From Ecdyonurus torrentis (Eukaryota > Arthropoda > Insecta > Ephemeroptera > Heptageniidae), in assembly GCA_949318235.1 (NCBI GenBank), contig OX439135.1, positions 20,993,395-21,057,394 on the forward strand: a stretch of DNA of 64,000 bases, given 5' to 3'. The notes beneath the pieces were generated by a model that ran no database searches, was not told where the DNA came from, and was given only the letters and a program-made list of their open reading frames with translations. This document shows positions 41,935 to 52,843 of the stretch, one piece after another; position 1 is the first letter of the stretch; each line of letters starts with the position of its first letter. A program made the translations under genes and the position numbers.

Positions 41935-42132
41935 CATTTGCACAGGCTCGGACTGGCCATAAGAGCAAGTCCGCAATTGCGGACGTGCCCCCCCCCCCCC
42001 TGTTTGGAGGCCCCTAAGGCCCAAAAAGGGGCGTAACTAGGGTGTTACGCCCCCTATGTGGCCCCTAAAGAGGGTGTTACACCCCTTTGGCGGACGAGGC
42101 CCCTTGATTGCCAGTCCGACCCTGCATTTGCA
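41935..42132. mobile_element. hAT-type MITE with 8-bp target duplication
   Basis: CATTTGCA flanks both ends (41935-41942, 42125-42132). The 182-bp element starts CAGGCTCGGACTGGCCAT and ends with the complement of CAGGGTCGGACTGGCAAT; the interior is a GC-rich hairpin with a C-run (41988-42000). Typical hAT target size and CAGGG-like end. Confidence 0.9.
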
Positions 42133-42170
42133 TATTATGAAACATATATCATACATAATAATAACAATGG

Positions 42171-42363
42171 TAAAGGGACCGGTTTTCGGCACTTTATTTT
42201 TTTGTGGGAAAAACGCGCACAGCTGAGCTTAGAAAAAAATCAAGGAGGTTGGGGAGGTTCATACGGTTCATATGTTTGACACAAAAATCATCAGCTCTCA
42301 GAATTGCATTTTCTGGGGTAAAGAAAAATGTTAAATGTAGGCTGCCGAAAACTGGCCCCTTAT
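42171..42363. mobile_element. MITE with GTTTTCGGC termini
   Basis: AAGGGACCGGTTTTCGGCAC at the left and CTGCCGAAAACTGGCCCCTT at the right, 190 bp. The GTTTTCGGC word is shared with the next element. Confidence 0.7.
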
Positions 42364-42372
42364 TCATTAACA

Positions 42373-43266
42373 TATGGTAGACATGCCACTTTTCGGCCAC
42401 TTAAGGATCTTGTTTGATATTATCACCATATTTACAACCAAATAATAAATTTCTGTTCAAATCATCCATTCAGCTGGTTAAAGTAATACCTTACTAACAT
42501 AATCATATAAAAAAATCGTTGGTTTTAACATTCAATTAATTACGAGGACAGTTTAAAGTTTGATTTTGTAAATGCTCAGTTTTCGGCCACTTATGCTACT
42601 TTCTGGCCACTGAAATTTGACTTTTCGGCCACCTTACGTTAGGAACTCACATTCGCAAGCTGTTTTTGGACCGTCTCTGGCAACGACTTATGGTTCTCAG
42701 AACTGTTTTCTTATTTTTTACTAAAACTATGTTGTCCCCAGAGCAAGTTCAGGTGATCAAACCTGATTTCAAATCTACAGTTTTGCCAGGAAAAAATATT
42801 GAACTTAGCAAATTAGGTGGCCGAAAAGTGATACCGATACGAAACATCGTGTCCACTTTTCGGCCACTTTTATGTTCAGTCTTAAAAAAATTGGCTAAGG
42901 CCAACTTAAGATTTATGGTGGTTAATACTTAGCTGAGATACTATAGATTCAGTGGGTTTGAGATGGCTGTCAAGAATTTGTAACTAGACCCTTATTTTCC
43001 TGAAGTACTGATATGATGTTTTTGCATAACATTAGAAGAAGCGTAAATTTTTGCAATTTTTAAGTTCTCGCCGAGTTAATAATTTAATAAAAAAAAAATC
43101 CTATGAGGCTAATCATTTCAATATCTAACACAATACTGGCTAAGGTTTTCTGGAGCTAATTATACAAAAAATTTGTCCCCGGTCCATTTAGATTTTTTAT
43201 TATAGGCTTTCAAAGTTCAAAGTGGCCGAAAAGTGGAAGTGGCCGAAAAGTGGCATATCTACCATA
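42373..43266. mobile_element. TA-flanked transposon with repeated GTGGCCGAAAAGT motif
   Basis: TA at 42373-42374 and 43265-43266. Termini TGGTAGACATGCCACTTTTC and its near complement (TGGTAGATATGCC...). AGTGGCCGAAAAGT or its complement recurs about eight times at both ends and in the middle (42392, 42580, 42630, 42820, 42857, 43220, 43238). Non-coding; short open frames only. Confidence 0.75.
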
Positions 43267-43322
43267 TATGTTATGTACTGTATGTACATAATACGTATGA
43301 CAGCTGTATGCATACATATGTA

Positions 43323-43439
43323 CAGGGGTGAAATTGAAACTCCAATCATGTGCAAGCTTTCATGTTTCCCTATATCTTGCTATAGACATACACAGAGCAC
43401 TTTGAAAGCGGGTCTGTGATTGGCTTTCAATTTCACCCT
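43323..43439. mobile_element. Short MITE with CAGGGGTGAAATTGAAA termini
   Basis: CAGGGGTGAAATTGAAAC at the left and CTTTCAATTTCACCCTG at the right; CCAATCA/TGATTGG also pair. Another TTTCACCCC end follows immediately. Confidence 0.65.
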
Positions 43440-43472
43440 GCACTTTCAGTTTCACCCCGGTTGTCTGTACTG

Positions 43473-43596
43473 TACAGCTCTGGCCAAAAGTTTACAAATG
43501 GGGCAGCGGCGGCTGCAGCGTTTTCCCATAAATATAGCATAGTGTGGTTGCGGGTTGCCTATACAAATCGTACTCAAACTTTTGGCCAGAGCTGTA
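43473..43596. mobile_element. Tc1/mariner-like MITE, family H copy 4
   Basis: TACAGCTCTGGCCAAAAGTT and its complement, both bounded by TA; interior GCAGCGGCGGCTGCAGCG. A partial inverted copy follows at about 43600-43665. Confidence 0.85.
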
Positions 43597-43953
43597 TTAG
43601 CATATAGTACACACGCCTGGCCAAAAGTTCCCAAACGATTTGCATAGGCAACTGCATGCACACTATGTTATCTGGATTACATATGGATACGTCGCGTATG
43701 CATGAGGTACAGTGTATATGTATGCGATAGTAAATCAAAAAGTTCAAAACAATATACAAATATAAGCCTAATGTAAGGAAAACACTCGTTTTTGATTTAG
43801 GTACAGAAATGAAATCTAAATCTTGCAATACATTAGGCTTATGTTTCAAAATTAATTTAAGTAACAAAAATTATACCCAATAGTATTATATGATTCAAAT
43901 TTTTTATTGAAGAACAAAATAAATTTTCCATTTTGTTAAAAGGATTGACAATT

Positions 43954-44961
43954 AATGCTTTTGACCGGCCATGACGTCGTCAGTGCTAGTGCCCCCTAAT
44001 TGTCATGAGTTACTATGGCGGAGATATAGGAGTCCACTTTTGAGTGTAAAAAGCACTCTGAAAACGGGAGTCGGAAGGTTTGACTTTCTTGTGATAGCTC
44101 AATAATGTTATTGAGTATCTAAATTTATGCATTAGCCTTCGCAAATGTCTATATTTTAATTAAAAATAACAAATTAATGTTGTGGTACAGTAATGATCGT
44201 TGGCTTTGAATAATTAAAGATCATTAATTTTACTGTATCATTAGTTTAGAAAGAGCTGCGCAGAAACATATTTCCGTTTATAGCGTGTGGCAATGCGCAA
44301 CATATTTTTTTAACATCTTGCCGTTGTCGAACAGAGCCAAAAAAAAACAAAAACGAAACGAATGCTACTTCGTCAGCTGGTTTTGTGCGACTGGCAATTT
44401 TAGCATAATATTGCTTCTAAACAATCTTATTTGGTAATCAAAATATACTAGGTTAATCAATAATAGTTTAATTACTCACTATAATGCGTAACATAGATGC
44501 CGAGACTCGATTTCAGCTTACCGCGGCTGCATCAACATGAGCGGCATCCATTTTGCGTTCTTTTATTCCGTTCCGTTCCGCCGTGGCAACACTGTGCGTT
44601 CATAACTCCAAGAAGTGTCGAAATATGTTGCGCATTGCCATGCTGTAAACGGAAATATGTTTCTGCGCAGCTCTATTAAGGTAATTATAAAATTAGTGAT
44701 ATTTTGCCGCTAAAAAATTATTCAAAGCCAACTGATCATCAACACAACATTAATTTGTTATTTTTAATTATAATATTTATATTTGCGAAGGCTAATGCAC
44801 AAATTTAGATACTCAATAACATTATTGAGCTATCACAAGAAAGTCAAACCTTCCGACTCCCGTTTTCAGAGTGCTTTTTACACTCAAAAGTGGACTTCTA
44901 TATCTGCGCCATAGTAATTTATGAAAATTAGGGGGCACTGATATGGCCGGTGAGAAGCATT
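43954..44961. mobile_element. Giant foldback (about 1 kb, arms about 350 bp)
   Basis: AATGCTTTTGACCGGCCAT at the left and ATGGCCGGTGAGAAGCATT at the right. Long matching inverted arms include AGTGCCCCCTAATT, AAACGGGAGTCGGAAGGTTT and ACATATTTCCGTTTA. The centre (about 44330-44600) is GC-richer unique sequence without a convincing frame. Confidence 0.8.
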
Positions 44962-45044
44962 GAACCTACCTGACACCAACTGGGTAATTATTTGGTCCAA
45001 CATTTGCATGTACACATTAACCTGTGGTGATAATGTGCCCACTT

Positions 45045-45290
45045 GTATGATATATCGACGTTATTGCGAAAAAAATGTGTAACTCGTATTTTGTCAGGCG
45101 AAGCAAAATGTGTAAGTCGTTTTTTGTCACGCTAAGCAATATGTGTATCTCGTTTTTTGTCACACAAAGCAAAATGTGTAAGTCGTTCCCGGACGTCATG
45201 GAGATGGCGCTTGACTTACACATATTGCTTCGCGTGACAAAATACGAGTTACACATATTTTTGCAACAAAGTCGATATGTCTTATGTACT
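45045..45290. mobile_element. Hairpin array family G, copy 2
   Basis: Four direct units of about 31-33 bp (AATGTGTAACTCGTATTTTG, then TCAGGCGAAGCAA variants), then a core (TTCCCGGACGTCATGGAGAT GGCGCT) and one inverted unit. Outer ends are ATATCGAC...TTGCGAAAA and TTGCAACAAAGTCGATAT. The core matches copy 1 (34667-34895) inverted, but the unit words differ. Confidence 0.75.
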
Positions 45291-45429
45291 GTACATAAAA
45301 TAGTTGAAGGTGATATCTTTTTACCCAAGTTAAACAGGTAAATAACCAAAGCTTAAGCTTTTAGCTGATTTAAGCTATTTATGGTCATATCATACATATA
45401 TAAGTATAAGTATGTTCATGTTCCGAAAG

Positions 45430-45662
45430 TAAATAAAAAATTGGTTTATGGCGTTTACACATCGTAATTTCATGAAAGAGGTTGTAGGTTCAATCCCAGC
45501 CACAGACCAGCTTTAACGAAAGCCTGGCGATGGCAGGGAGTTTGCTTAGAGATTCAGGAGGTAAAGTCAACATTGCCAAACAGCCTGACTGAGTGTTTCC
45601 ACAGTTTCGTCAGTCTGCTATGGCGAATGCCAGTATGTTTGCTAGGTTGTAGGCTGTAGCTG
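45430..45662 (+). repeat. Possible tRNA-derived SINE remnant
   Basis: GGTTCAATCCC (B-box-like) follows GTTGTA about 50 bp after a weak A-box-like stretch; 3' of it is GC-richer unique sequence. No complete cloverleaf can be drawn. Confidence 0.25.
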
Positions 45663-45789
45663 ACTCGTTTCAGATGAACCCACACAAATACATAAAAAAC
45701 AGGGGTTCGGAAGATTCAGGGTGTATAAATGCAGTTGGGAAACTGCTCAGGATCTCACTGGGCAAAAAAGGTCCTTGCATTACACTTAT

Positions 45790-46790
45790 AGGGGTATCAT
45801 ATATTTGGCAACATTGCATTACGTCAGTAGTGGACGAGAGAGAGAGAGAGAGAGGAGAGTGAGTGTGCTCAAATGAAAGAAAGGAAAAGTCGTACAGATT
45901 CATAATGCATATTTCTTGTGTTCAGATTTTTTTTTTATTTACTCTTAACATGGAGCTATATCTAACATCAAAGATAATGCTGCTTACTATATAAAGCAAA
46001 GGGCAAAAATACATTGCCAGGTAAGAGAAAAGCAGCGTTGCCACAAACTCTGAAACAACTGCATTTTTCTTGTTTTCCCCGAGTCAGAGAATGATTGACA
46101 CCTCACTTTTTACATATTTTTCACTTATTTAGTTATTGTAATATTGTTTTCATAGTCGAATGAGGTGTTTCAGAGGTTGTGGCAATGCTGCTTGTACCTG
46201 ACCATGTATTTTTCCCCTTTGCTTTAGAAAGCGGCATTTTCTTTGATGTTAGATATAGCTCCACGTTAAGTGTACAACATATCGTTGCAGTTTGTTTACA
46301 GCGTGATACATACATATATACATATCATGACATGACGCTATAGATGGTTTTTAGCCTGGACTAGTGATAGACCCAACACTTTCTATCCACCTTCTATCCT
46401 GACATATTTCTCTTGCTTCCTCCAGGTTCATATCTTGTTTCATACACTTAATTTCTTTTGCATTTCATACTATGTACTAGAAGATATGTAACAAACTAGG
46501 TAAAAATATGCATACCTTGATATGCCTCTAAAATTCTTAATTATTTTCTCTAAAGTTATTATGATTTATATAATTTAAAGAAAGTTATTACCCATAGCCT
46601 TTCCCCTAACTGTCCCTGTGTCTGTAAGGAAGGATTCCAAGCCTGTATTGGCTGCCGATCTTTACTCGCGCATTGCCAGTATGGTGCAGCATAGTAATTA
46701 AAGATATTATTATATTTATTATGAATATTTATAGTACAGTCTCTGAAATTATGTAATGAACATGTCATGTTTATATATCTCTCAGTCAGG
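45790..46790 (+). repeat. Upstream part of tandem duplication, copy A
   Basis: Matches copy B at about 55530-56960 in order: TATTTGGCAACATT.CATTAC, the ATATGTAAC empty site at about 46484, CTAAA.TTCTTAATTATTT, GCATTGCCA and TATGTAATGAACATGTC. The (GA)n at 45836-45858 is only in copy A. Confidence 0.75.
45945..46269. mobile_element. TTAA-flanked MITE (317 bp) in copy A
   Basis: TTAA at 45945-45948 and 46266-46269; arms of about 115 bp starting CATGGAGCTATATCTAACAT. The corresponding part of copy B lacks it. Confidence 0.75.
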
Positions 46791-46914
46791 GTCAAGCACT
46801 TGTCACATTCTCAAATACTTTTGAGTTAGACGAGTGCATTTTAAGCAAGGACCAGAACTGCCTCCCAGTTTTTGCAGTTCTAAAGAACCAATTTTTGAAG
46901 GCTGCCTGGTTCTA

Positions 46915-47085
46915 ATGCAAGCTGTTTACTCAATTTTGTGAATTTCCCAATGTTGTGAAATGCTCAGTTTGGTGTCCACAGCAAACTTAAATACATAAGG
47001 ATTGCAATATGTTAAAGCTATTAATTTTGTGAATTGACTCATTTCTGGTGTGATTTCACAAAATCAAGTGTATACTGTAAAAATA
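46915..47085. repeat. MITE family V, copy 2
   Basis: ACTCAATTTTGTGAATTTCC at the left and GTGATTTCACAAAATCAAGT then ATACTGTAAA at the right; same family as 24358-24518. Confidence 0.6.
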
Positions 47086-47244
47086 CCTATTTGTAATCTT
47101 GCAAAACAGTTAAAATGAGCCCCTTCATTTCAATTTTTGCTAAGCAGACAATAAATTTTTAATAATGTGACTTGTGTTCACTTACACTCACATCCTCTTC
47201 AGTTTCCACAAGTTCTAATTCAGTTTAATTTCCTCTGATTTCAG

Positions 47245-47566
47245 GATGTTTACCTTATAAAAAACCACTGCTATGAATCGGATGTCATAATTCCTGGTAA
47301 ACTACAGCACATCTCTTAAAAACTTTTCGAGTGTAATTAGAAATGATTTTTTTTTACAAAAATATTCTTACCATGAGAGTGTTTTATGTGTAGCAAAATT
47401 TTTAAAAAAGTTGCATATTTTCAAAGTTAACTTATAAAGTCAACCAACTATAATATATTTTCTTGTTGGTCGTAAGTGTGAAAAAAATATGTTGTACAAT
47501 ATCAAATTTGGTAGGCCTATATATCAGGAATCATATTTTAGTAAATTATAACTTTCCTATAAAACA
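47245..47566 (+). other. Putative 5'-UTR part of MYND2 exon
   Basis: Acceptor TTTCCTCTGATTTCAG ends at 47244 and is conserved in copy B at 59070. The leader holds short upstream ATGs. Confidence 0.5.
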
Positions 47567-50500
47567 ATGGCAACTAATTCTCTTGATTGTGAAACAGCAA
47601 ATGAAAGTGTAGAAAATACTACAAAAATATTTGATCTTTCCAATTATAAGCCTGCAAAATTACCATGGTTGAAATCTGATCTAATACCAATTCATGAGCC
47701 TAGAAAACCAAATGAAAAAGGTTTATTAGATTCATTGGCTGATGATTGCACAAACAATGAACAATTATTTAAATTATTTGAATATTCATTACCACCATTC
47801 TTAAACAAAAAATATTATACTTTCAATTTAGAAAATTATTATGAACAATTTGAAAATGAAACTACTAGAAATAAATATATGTCTATTTCAGTAGGTTTCC
47901 AACATTGGAATCAAAGTGTATTCTATGAATATTTTCAATATATTTCTGAAATCAGAAATGAAGTGAGTGAAAACATGTTTTCATGGGAAACTAGTATTGA
48001 TGAATTTATACATGTCACTCATAAACCATTCTATGGAAATTTACCAACAATTCCTACTGATGATGATTTATGTCAAAGCAGCTCAGATTTCTTACTGGAA
48101 CCTTGTATATTAGTTCAGTTACCTTGGCAACCAAACTTGTTCCATCAATGGTTAACTGCAGCTTTATCAGAAATATTGCTATTTGAAATTGATACATTAG
48201 AATTACGTCACTGGCCTTTAAGTAAAGATATAATACCTGTAGTTACAAACTTACTTACTTTGGTACGTGATTTAAAAGAGAGAATTATTTTAGGATTTGC
48301 CATATTTAATGAACAAACAAACACATTAGATACAAACAAACAACGACGTGAAAGAAAATACGTAGAAAATATAATGGATAATGTATTATTACCATCGTTA
48401 TGTACTTTGGAATTTCTTACTAGTAAAAGTTCTAAATTATTTATAAAAAACATAAAATACCTACATTATTCCCAAACTTGTACTACTGAAATATCATATT
48501 ATGTCCATGCTGATTCTTATAATCTAATAGAATCGTTACAAGAATTCTCTTCACATTTAGCGTATAATTTTTTTAAGTGGACTGATTATGAAGTAAGTGA
48601 AATTCTTGAATTTGTTCCAGATAAAATAGGTTGTATTGCATCACAATTAAATTCAAAATTAAATACAATTGAAGTTAGTTATACTTATGATATAAAGCCT
48701 GACAGTAATAATGAAGATAAATTACTGGAACATAACAGGGATTTGTGGTTTGAATTTGAAGAGTATCTTGATATTACAATTAAAGTAATAACAGAAATGA
48801 TATTAGAAACTGGTAAAATTACAGGAATAACAAAAGAAGATGTAATAAATAAATTTAGTAAAGAGGAAGCTTTGAAATGGGACTTTGATATTTTTGAACA
48901 TGATGACCTCTTCCACTATGCTGTAAGACAAGCTTCCAATTATTATGTAGCTTATGGATTGCTAATTGGTATTGAAAAATATGATAGCGTTGCTGCACAT
49001 CTTATTGGATTACAATTAGAATTATTAAAGCAGGAACAATTGGTAAGATTATCACATACTTGCTCACTTCTCTTTAAAACTAAAATTGTGATGCCTGAGT
49101 TAAAAGAAGAACAAATTGAAAGTGTCAATGTGGAACAGTTGACATGTCAACTGCAAAACATTCGTGATGATATTAAAAAACAAAAAAGAAAAACATTTTG
49201 GATGAAATTCCCCAAAAGTTGGAGACAACTTGTACATCCAAATGATGAAATTATTGAACCCAATTCAATAGAATCTTTAGATAAATTTGTATCACAAATG
49301 AGAGATAGAATTGGTAGAATGGTTGTAAATTGTAGTAAAAATTACTTAGAAAATAATACTAAATTTGATAATTATTATGAAGATATCAACATAATACATT
49401 ATATATTACCATTATTTATATACCTATATGCATATAGTTATAGAAAAAATCCAAAAAATGCAGTGTATTTTAAATTTGTAAAAACATTAATTTGTATACA
49501 ATTTGAAACTGATTATGTTGAATTCTGTAATAAAAAATTCAAATTGATACCATATTATGTTGAAGATTATGCATCAAAAGATCTTGTTCTATTCATTAGA
49601 GAAATGCAAATGATGCAGCAATCATATTTGATTTGTATAAAGTTTGCATTAGAATCTGTAGCATTAATGAATGATGCCCCTGATGTAAAAAATGAAATTT
49701 TGAATATAATATTACTTATTACTGATTCCAAATTTGGTCAAAATTTAGATGGAACTGCAATGAAAAATGTAATTTTTATATTACAATTATGTAATAAAAT
49801 AAATAAATACATACTCAAGTTCTATCAAAATTTATATAATAAATCATGTAAAATTGGATTTGGAATTCCAGATGCTGATGTAGAAGCATTTCCATATTTT
49901 CCTTTGTTGAATGGTTTATATAAATCAGCTCTCATATTGTATGATATTGCTAGTATTATAACAATGACAAGTTCTGCATATAGATCTAAAAAAGATCATG
50001 TATCAGTAGATAAGTATGAGGATATTGTTCATCTTCCATTACTTCATGCAGTTGATCAAATTCAAAATTATGCTTTCATAGAAACCAATGCTACTCATTC
50101 ACAAAGAAGTAAATATTATTTTGATTTTCATAAAATTAAACAGTTAGTTGATGTATTGTTTGCATTTTTCAATATAGTATTTGTTTTTCGTGAAGAATCA
50201 GGTGTGCCTAAATTAGAAACAGGTCTAGAACAAGCAATATCTATGCTACCATTTAGTTCTAAATATGCATGTGTTAAAAAAGGTGTTGAATTATTCTTTA
50301 CTGAAGGAGATTTAGACCTAGTATCATATGTAAAAACATTACCTGTAATTCCTATTGGTTTTATTACTCCAAGTACTGGTATAAAATTTTGTAGATCTTG
50401 TGGACGAATGGATGTCGATAATAAAGAGTTAAAACCATGTAAAAAATGTATAAAACAAAAATATCCGGATGTTAGTTATTACTGTAGTAAAAAATGTGAA

Positions 50501-50632
50501 ACAAAAATGTGGAAATTAGAACATATGGCTGAACATTTAGAATTTGAATTAGACCTTGGTGAGTTTTCATCATTGAATGTTAATAAATCTGAAACAGAAA
50601 ATTCAAAGAAGGAAAATAATGAAATTAAATAA
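47567..50632 (+). CDS. MYND-like zinc-finger protein of unknown family (MYND2, 1021 aa)
   Basis: One uninterrupted coding exon; ATG with A at -3 and G at +4. The C-terminal finger uses C942, C945, C958, C961, C973, C977, H986 and H990: C-x2-C-x12-C-x2-C-x11-C-x3-C-x8-H-x3-H. A conserved DDLCQSSSDFL...QLPW block is at about 164-222 and a KKQKRKTFWMKFPKSW block at about 536-552. The N-terminal KIFDLSNYKPAKLPW is shared with MYND1 and MYND3. The tail after the finger is Lys/Glu/Asn-rich. Predicted soluble, no signal peptide. MYND fingers generally mediate protein contacts; no other domain is recognised. A family O element follows the stop within two bases. Confidence 0.85.
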   Translation: MATNSLDCETANESVENTTKIFDLSNYKPAKLPWLKSDLIPIHEPRKPNEKGLLDSLADDCTNNEQLFKLFEYSLPPFLNKKYYTFNLENYYEQFENETTRNKYMSISVGFQHWNQSVFYEYFQYISEIRNEVSENMFSWETSIDEFIHVTHKPFYGNLPTIPTDDDLCQSSSDFLLEPCILVQLPWQPNLFHQWLTAALSEILLFEIDTLELRHWPLSKDIIPVVTNLLTLVRDLKERIILGFAIFNEQTNTLDTNKQRRERKYVENIMDNVLLPSLCTLEFLTSKSSKLFIKNIKYLHYSQTCTTEISYYVHADSYNLIESLQEFSSHLAYNFFKWTDYEVSEILEFVPDKIGCIASQLNSKLNTIEVSYTYDIKPDSNNEDKLLEHNRDLWFEFEEYLDITIKVITEMILETGKITGITKEDVINKFSKEEALKWDFDIFEHDDLFHYAVRQASNYYVAYGLLIGIEKYDSVAAHLIGLQLELLKQEQLVRLSHTCSLLFKTKIVMPELKEEQIESVNVEQLTCQLQNIRDDIKKQKRKTFWMKFPKSWRQLVHPNDEIIEPNSIESLDKFVSQMRDRIGRMVVNCSKNYLENNTKFDNYYEDINIIHYILPLFIYLYAYSYRKNPKNAVYFKFVKTLICIQFETDYVEFCNKKFKLIPYYVEDYASKDLVLFIREMQMMQQSYLICIKFALESVALMNDAPDVKNEILNIILLITDSKFGQNLDGTAMKNVIFILQLCNKINKYILKFYQNLYNKSCKIGFGIPDADVEAFPYFPLLNGLYKSALILYDIASIITMTSSAYRSKKDHVSVDKYEDIVHLPLLHAVDQIQNYAFIETNATHSQRSKYYFDFHKIKQLVDVLFAFFNIVFVFREESGVPKLETGLEQAISMLPFSSKYACVKKGVELFFTEGDLDLVSYVKTLPVIPIGFITPSTGIKFCRSCGRMDVDNKELKPCKKCIKQKYPDVSYYCSKKCETKMWKLEHMAEHLEFELDLGEFSSLNVNKSETENSKKENNEIK

Positions 50633-50633
50633 T

Positions 50634-50862
50634 GGACGTTATCGGTTTAGCGCGCGGGGTGCTGCGGGGAAAGCTAAGGGTCCCCTAATTTAACATTACG
50701 CTTATGGAGAAAAACACGTTTTTTGCGATTTTTGAGAAAACTACTCCACCGATTTTGGAGAAATTTAAATGAGAAATACTAGACATACTTTTACGTGTTT
50801 TAAGCCATAGAAAATTTTTTAACAATTTTTAAAACCGATAACCTCCATTGTCTGTATGCAAA
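50634..50862. mobile_element. Family O element inserted at the MYND2 stop codon
   Basis: GTTATCGGTTT at the left and AAAACCGATAAC at the right. It matches 15468-15648 inverted. Copy B is uninterrupted here (AAATAATTG...CAAAAACTAAGTAC), so this inserted after the duplication and now forms the start of the 3'-UTR. Confidence 0.75.
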
Positions 50863-50964
50863 AACTAAGTACGTACTATAGTAGTATATATATATTTTAA
50901 ATGTATAAATCTTGTATAGTTTATTAATTTTAAGTATAATATGTAAAGAAAATCTTTCTAAAAA

Positions 50965-51420
50965 ATAATGACGAATAATAAAGATAAGGATAGAAATACC
51001 AGCAGGCAGGCCTTACCACAGTAGAAATTTACTGGTCGAGAGGTCGAGGTCTTATGTGCATGGCACAGAGTTTTGTAGTTATAAAAATATTCCTAACGGA
51101 GAGTTTTGACAAACAGTATGTTAATGATATACAGTATCAATAAAAGAAGAGATTTACATGAGCACATCACTGAGCAGTAGTGTCTTGTCTTGATGTAAAT
51201 AATGACACGTGTTGTTTAAGACAAAAGACACGTACTGCTTATAAAGTGATGTGCTTATATCTTCTTTTATCGATAATGATATAATGACTAACTGCAGTTA
51301 TAAACATTTTTATCTATAAACTCTGTGCCACACAAGACCTCAACCTTCATAGCACTTTAATTTCTACTCTAGTAAGTGCCTTGTTGGTATTTCTATCCTT
51401 TATTGTTATTGATCCTAATT
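50965..51420. repeat. Family C palindrome, copy 7
   Basis: Arms AAGGATAGAAATACCAGCAG and TTGGTATTTCTATCCTTTAT, with CTCTGTGCCACACAAGACCT mirrored; the inner arms include GAGCACATCACTGAGCAGT. The same element is present in copy B at 63160-63860. Confidence 0.65.
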
Positions 51421-51644
51421 GCAACATTTTTTTTTTCTCCCATTGATGAAAAAATAATAACGAATTTAAAAAAAATGCTTTTGAATTAAATGTTGCGCAA
51501 AGATTCAATTTTATTGAATTTTCTTAACCTTTTGGTAACTTTAAATTTGGTACAAAAATTGTATTTTTTGTCACTTTTAAAGCAAATAAAAATTTATAAT
51601 ATTTTAAAGGAAAAGTTGTATTACATATTTCTATAGCCTTTGAA

Positions 51645-51805
<161 letters not shown>

Positions 51806-52469
51806 ATATACATACAATGTTCTGCTTAGCAAAAGAGGATGCTGCCAGTGTTTTTGAGCGGCATAATCAAGACAAAGACCGTGGCTCTCTCAGTATATTC
51901 CGCACCTCCACACAGGGATGAGTTGACTGAGGAAGAGGGTTGTCTTTGTCTTTGAGCAATGGTTTAAGTAAACTATTAGTACTAAAAAAATATATGTATT
52001 ATATATTTTTAAAACACTGGGGGGGGGGGGGGGGGGACAACCCGGTGCATATGTGCATTGTTAACGTTGGAAAAAAACATTTAAAACCCATATAACCAGA
52101 GCACAGAAATAATTTATTTATTGGCGAGTGTTCCCCTCCCCTATCTGTTGAGTATTAGGTAATTAGGTAGATAAAGAGAACAAAATATAAGTCATGGTTT
52201 GTCACCACAAAAGTGGGATGCAGTGAAGGAATTGTTACTCTCAGGATCACACACCTGGCGCACAGCAATTAAGTTTTTTTTTTAATCCTTTTTGTATTTT
52301 ATACTTTTTTGGTATAAAATATAAAAATTCATAGGGTAACAGTAATAACGATTATACAATAAAATATTTTTGAAGGTTTCAAAGAGATAATGATGTAGCA
52401 GAATTTTAATGTCAAATTAGCCATTAATTAGCAATGATTGAGCAAATTTAAATTTGGTTGTGATAAAAT
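51806..52469. other. Intergenic between duplication copies, no gene seen
   Basis: Unique AT-rich sequence with a run of 17 G at 52020-52036. Probably holds the junction of the tandem duplication. Confidence 0.5.
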
Positions 52470-52734
52470 CCGCCAAAATTCATTTTTGGCGGGAATTAAC
52501 AGCTGATAAAAATGCGTGTTCGCTTCTTTTGCTTCTTTTGTTCTGCTCTGGTTTTCCTTTTGTTCTTTTGTTGCTGTGTTCTGTGTTGTGTTGTGTTGCT
52601 GGCTGTTGCTGTTTCGTTGTTGCTTGGATTTGGATGGATCTGAGAAGGATTGCAAACGCAAATTCTAGAAAACGTAGAAAAGAAAGCATCATTTACCAAT
52701 TAGCAAGGAGCCAGGACTATTCCAAATTGATAAG
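52470..52734 (+). promoter_or_regulatory. Candidate promoter and first exon, duplication copy B
   Basis: TTTGGCGGGAA at 52485-52495 plus an inverted CCGCCAAAA at 52470, then AACAGCTGA, an ATG at 52634 and 33 codons plus 2 nt to a donor (TGATAAG/GTAGAA). It parallels 41440-41629, including ATTAGCAAGGA. A T-run (52771-52811) follows the donor; no second exon was found. Confidence 0.45.
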
Positions 52735-52776
52735 GTAGAAATGATACGATGGCAAGATTTCTTAATGCGTTTGCTA

Positions 52777-52813
<37 letters not shown>

Positions 52814-52843
52814 CACGAATATATGTATATATATATATATATA

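Noticed and set aside
41757..41960. Minus-strand frame through the candidate exon 41712-41812 (charged, ends in TAG)
   Set aside because: The splice signals are strong only on the plus strand, so the minus-strand reading is not called.
45470..45500. A tRNA gene suggested by GGTTCAATCCC
   Set aside because: No paired acceptor or anticodon arms could be drawn; kept only as a low-confidence SINE remnant.
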